Assembly (NCBI RefSeq): GCF_020554865.1
Contig: NZ_JAJCIC010000076.1
Coordinates: 1-6,862 of the forward strand
From: Lacrimispora sp. 210928-DFI.3.58
Lineage (GTDB): Bacteria; Bacillota; Clostridia; Lachnospirales; Lachnospiraceae
Reading direction: 5' to 3'
DNA length: 6,862 bases
How positions within the stretch are numbered: the first letter of the stretch is position 1; each line of letters begins with the position of its first letter. The notes under the pieces were generated by a model. That model searched no databases. It was not told where the DNA came from and worked only from the letters and a program-made list of their open reading frames with translations. Positions 6,018-6,862 of the stretch are shown piece after piece. The position numbers were made by a program, and so were the translations under genes.

Positions 6018-6037
6018 CTCTTTCCAGCAGGAAGGAG
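6018..6037 (+). promoter_or_regulatory. SD-sequestering hairpin in the toxin mRNA leader
   Basis: Bases 6018-6025 (CTCTTTCC) pair with 6030-6037 (GGAAGGAG) around the loop AGCA: 8 bp with one G-U pair. The 3' arm is most of the Shine-Dalgarno sequence AAGGAGG (6032-6038), so the fold would hide the ribosome binding site. Type I toxin mRNAs, including Fst of pAD1, commonly have such translation-limiting leader structures. Confidence 0.6.
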
Positions 6038-6040
6038 GTG

Positions 6041-6071
6041 ATGTCCGTGGATTACATAGTTACATTCCTTA
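6041..6071 (+). repeat. Direct repeat copy 1: toxin start region
   Basis: This covers the start codon and first eight or so codons of the toxin. It aligns to 6210-6239 in 26 of 31 columns with one single-base gap. ATGTCCGT is identical at the left end and TACATTCCTTA at the right. Copy 2 lies within the predicted antisense RNA. Confidence 0.8.
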
Positions 6072-6136
6072 TCTCTGTATTGGCAAGTGTAGCTGGCTAC
6101 TACATTTGTAAATGGCTGGACAGAGATGATAGGTAG
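6047..6136 (+). CDS. Small single-span hydrophobic peptide, putative Fst-like type I toxin
   Basis: This is a 29-residue peptide starting at GTG 6047 and reading (M)DYIVTFLISVLASVAGYY, then ICKWLDRDDR. A central hydrophobic span of about 19 residues is followed by a short charged tail. This is the shape of Fst-type membrane toxins, whose spans also end in a 'W/V-L-D-x-x-D' tail. GTG is chosen because the core GGAGG (6034-6038) lies eight bases upstream. The ATG at 6041, in the same frame and adding M-S, would be only two bases from it but cannot be excluded. It has its own promoter, a leader hairpin over the ribosome binding site, a downstream hairpin terminator and a convergent small RNA. 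Expected role: membrane damage or growth arrest if unrestrained. Alternatives are a small holin-like peptide or a regulatory leader peptide. Confidence 0.7.
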   Translation: MDYIVTFLISVLASVAGYYICKWLDRDDR

Positions 6137-6175
6137 CACCAGCCAAAAACGGAATAGCTCACCGTAACGAGCAAG

Positions 6176-6205
6176 AAAGCCCCGGAGCTGGCACTCCAGG
6201 GCTTT
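6176..6205. terminator. Hairpin, probable shared bidirectional terminator of toxin mRNA and antisense RNA
   Basis: AAAGCCC (6176-6182) pairs with GGGCTTT (6199-6205). After one C/A mismatch GGAG (6184-6187) pairs with CTCC (6194-6197), with loop CTGGCA. Both outer ends are A/T-rich: on the minus strand TTTCTT follows. The T runs are short, so strength is uncertain. On the + strand the loop contains CUGG, which fits the YUNR U-turn motif that starts RNA pairing in several antisense systems. Confidence 0.65.
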
Positions 6206-6209
6206 CGTC

Positions 6210-6239
6210 ATGTCCGTAGACATATAGCTACATTCCTTA
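6210..6239 (+). repeat. Direct repeat copy 2: antisense pairing region
   Basis: This repeats the toxin start region (6041-6071) 169 bases downstream. It contains no ORF of its own, which suggests that the repeat is kept for RNA pairing. It lies between the antisense promoter and the terminator hairpin. Confidence 0.8.
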
Positions 6240-6248
6240 GCTATCCCT

Positions 6249-6277
6249 ATAATATTCCATTTGAGAGAAAATGTCAA
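6249..6277 (-). promoter_or_regulatory. Perfect minus-strand promoter for the antisense RNA
   Basis: On the minus strand, TTGACA (6277-6272) is followed by a 17-base spacer and TATTAT (6254-6249). The -35 is exact and the -10 matches at 5 of 6 positions. It is the strongest vegetative promoter visible in the window and points left, away from the endolysin and into the toxin locus. Confidence 0.75.
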
Positions 6278-6290
6278 TGGAGAAAATAAT
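6261..6290 (+). promoter_or_regulatory. Possible endolysin promoter, overlapping the antisense promoter
   Basis: TTGAGA (6261-6266) and AATAAT (6285-6290) each match the vegetative consensus at 5 of 6 positions with an 18-base spacer. The start would be near 6297, just before the leader hairpin. It overlaps the minus-strand promoter, so the two could compete. The phage late transcript may instead simply read through. Confidence 0.35.
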
Positions 6291-6299
6291 GCATTTGAG

Positions 6300-6325
6300 A
6301 GCTTAGGACAATCCTAGGTTCTTTT
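6300..6325 (+). terminator. Leader hairpin with T-rich tail before the endolysin
   Basis: Bases 6300-6308 pair with 6312-6320 in a 9-bp stem with two G-U pairs, loop CAA, followed by CTTTTC. It looks like a modest intrinsic terminator or attenuator placed 29 bases before the endolysin start. Confidence 0.4.
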
Positions 6326-6326
6326 C

Positions 6327-6338
6327 ATATCATGATAT
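6327..6338. repeat. 12-bp palindrome next to the endolysin ribosome binding site
   Basis: ATATCATGATAT is a perfect palindrome ending one base before AGGAGGT (6339-6345). It could be an operator or a small RNA fold that affects access of ribosomes; chance is possible in AT-rich DNA. Confidence 0.35.
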
Positions 6339-6353
6339 AGGAGGTATAAGATT

Positions 6354-6862
6354 ATGACAGCAAACGAAAAGAGACAAGCGGTTGCAAAGGTCTATGAAAG
6401 CATTATAGGCCGCAATTACTACAGCCAGGCCCTGCGGGACTACTGCTTCCGTACCTACAAGGACGGCAAGTATTACAGTGACTGCTCAAGCTCCATCTGC
6501 TATGCCTACAAGGAGGCAGGCCAGGGCTTCGGGATCCTGAACACCGCCGGCATCTACCAGTCGGGCAAGCTTACCACCGTAGACATTACGATCCAGGACG
6601 GTGTGCCGATGAATATCAGCGATCTCCGTGTTGGGGATATGCTGGAGTTTGCCGGCACTGATGCCAGCCGCCCGCAGAAGATCGGACATGTAGAGATGGT
6701 CTACCGCATCAACGGAGACAGGGTAACGCTCTGCGGTCATGGTAGCGGCAGGCCTAGCTACAAGGACATGGCAGCCTACTGCAAGCAGCGGTACAGCTCC
6801 TGGGCCTCCGGAGGCTGGCGTAAGGGCCTGGTGTGTGTCCGGCGCTACATCCAGGATGATCC
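6354..6862 (+). CDS. NlpC/P60-family endolysin (N-terminal part, runs off the window)
   Basis: ATG 6354 follows AGGAGG (6339-6344) by nine bases. The frame stays open for 169 codons to the window end. It is probably the phage endolysin, a cysteine peptidase that cuts peptide bonds in peptidoglycan stem peptides. The catalytic cysteine is C44 in YYSDCSSSICYAY, matching the NlpC/P60 D-C-S motif at the start of a helix. The histidine is H112 in IGHVEMVY, preceded by the usual structural stretch LRVGDMLEF. The third polar residue is probably H129 in CGHGSGR. There is no signal peptide, so it should need the holin (1945-2142) to reach the wall. The missing C-terminus is expected to carry cell wall binding repeats, but this cannot be seen. 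It follows a toxin-antitoxin locus and a leader with hairpin and palindrome, which may uncouple its expression from the tail genes. Confidence 0.88.
   Translation, partial: MTANEKRQAVAKVYESIIGRNYYSQALRDYCFRTYKDGKYYSDCSSSICYAYKEAGQGFGILNTAGIYQSGKLTTVDITIQDGVPMNISDLRVGDMLEFAGTDASRPQKIGHVEMVYRINGDRVTLCGHGSGRPSYKDMAAYCKQRYSSWASGGWRKGLVCVRRYIQDD

Larger units (their letters stand above)
6170..6242 (-). ncRNA. Predicted antisense small RNA, type I antitoxin (RNA II-like)
   Basis: From the minus-strand promoter at 6249-6277 transcription should start near 6242 and run leftward through the hairpin 6205-6176, ending near 6172, giving about 70 nt. Its 5' part is the complement of direct repeat copy 2 (6210-6239), so it can pair with the toxin start region (6041-6071). 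It is also fully complementary to the toxin mRNA 3' end where the two converge. This is the arrangement of RNA II in pAD1 par, which is about 65 nt and shares a bidirectional terminator with the toxin mRNA. Pairing at the start region would block translation. The small RNA is a prediction; no expression evidence exists here. Confidence 0.6.

Noticed and set aside
6248..6253. Plus-strand TATAAT as a promoter
   Set aside because: No -35-like hexamer lies at 16-18 bases upstream and no TG extends it; the bases are explained as the -10 region of the minus-strand promoter.
5834..6277. Minus-strand ORF of 147 codons across the toxin locus
   Set aside because: Its TTG start lies in the -35 box of the antisense promoter, so the predicted RNA starts after it. 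It lacks a ribosome binding site and runs into the CBM gene as an out-of-frame shadow.
6486..6740. Minus-strand ORF inside the endolysin
   Set aside because: It is antisense to the NlpC/P60 catalytic region with clear active-site residues on the plus strand.

Overview
The window is the distal tail-to-lysis segment of a tailed (siphovirus-like) phage or prophage. The likely host is a gut Clostridia, most probably Lachnospiraceae. This rests on near-perfect AAGGAGG ribosome binding sites before most genes, mid-range GC with AT-rich patches, and several protein types that recur in Clostridia prophages: an N-terminus starting MAHVPITLGGGSGSGS, an XhlA-like protein, an r1t-type holin, an XkdX-like/CBM5-12 protein and an NlpC/P60 endolysin. 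All protein-coding genes lie on the + strand. Family calls were made by eye from the translated sequence; no database search was run.

Layout: (1) the last codons of an upstream gene, 1-34. (2) A fibronectin-III-like plus glycine-rich tail tip protein, 36-1223, followed by a 104-residue accessory gene, 1238-1552, and a 50-residue ORF, 1542-1694, that overlaps it. (3) A lysis pair with translational overlaps: XhlA-like membrane/coiled-coil protein, 1694-1948, and holin, 1945-2142. (4) A 66-residue Pro/Gly/Asn-rich protein with a TSP3-like terminal loop, 2222-2422, then a spacer with a palindrome and a hairpin. (5) A 1007-residue mosaic tail fibre/baseplate protein, 2489-5512, and a 154-residue XkdX-like protein carrying a carbohydrate-binding module, 5524-5988. 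(6) A compact locus, 5975-6277, read here as a type I toxin-antitoxin module with pAD1 par (Fst)-like architecture. (7) The start of an NlpC/P60 endolysin, 6354 to beyond the window end.

The two fibre proteins and the CBM protein would recognise the host surface. The XhlA-like protein and holin would permeabilise the membrane, and the endolysin would cut peptidoglycan. The lysis genes are split: about 4.2 kb of fibre genes plus the toxin-antitoxin locus lie between holin and endolysin.

The most interesting part is the 5975-6277 locus. It has a short single-span hydrophobic peptide ending in a charged tail, a toxin promoter with an extended -10, and a leader hairpin that covers the Shine-Dalgarno sequence. 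A hairpin that could end transcripts from both strands follows. On the minus strand there is a perfect TTGACA-N17-TATTAT promoter. A direct repeat of the toxin start region sits inside the antisense transcript, so the small RNA could pair with the toxin start in trans. The predicted RNAs (about 200 and 70 nt) match the pAD1 par layout in size and order. This is a prediction from sequence only.
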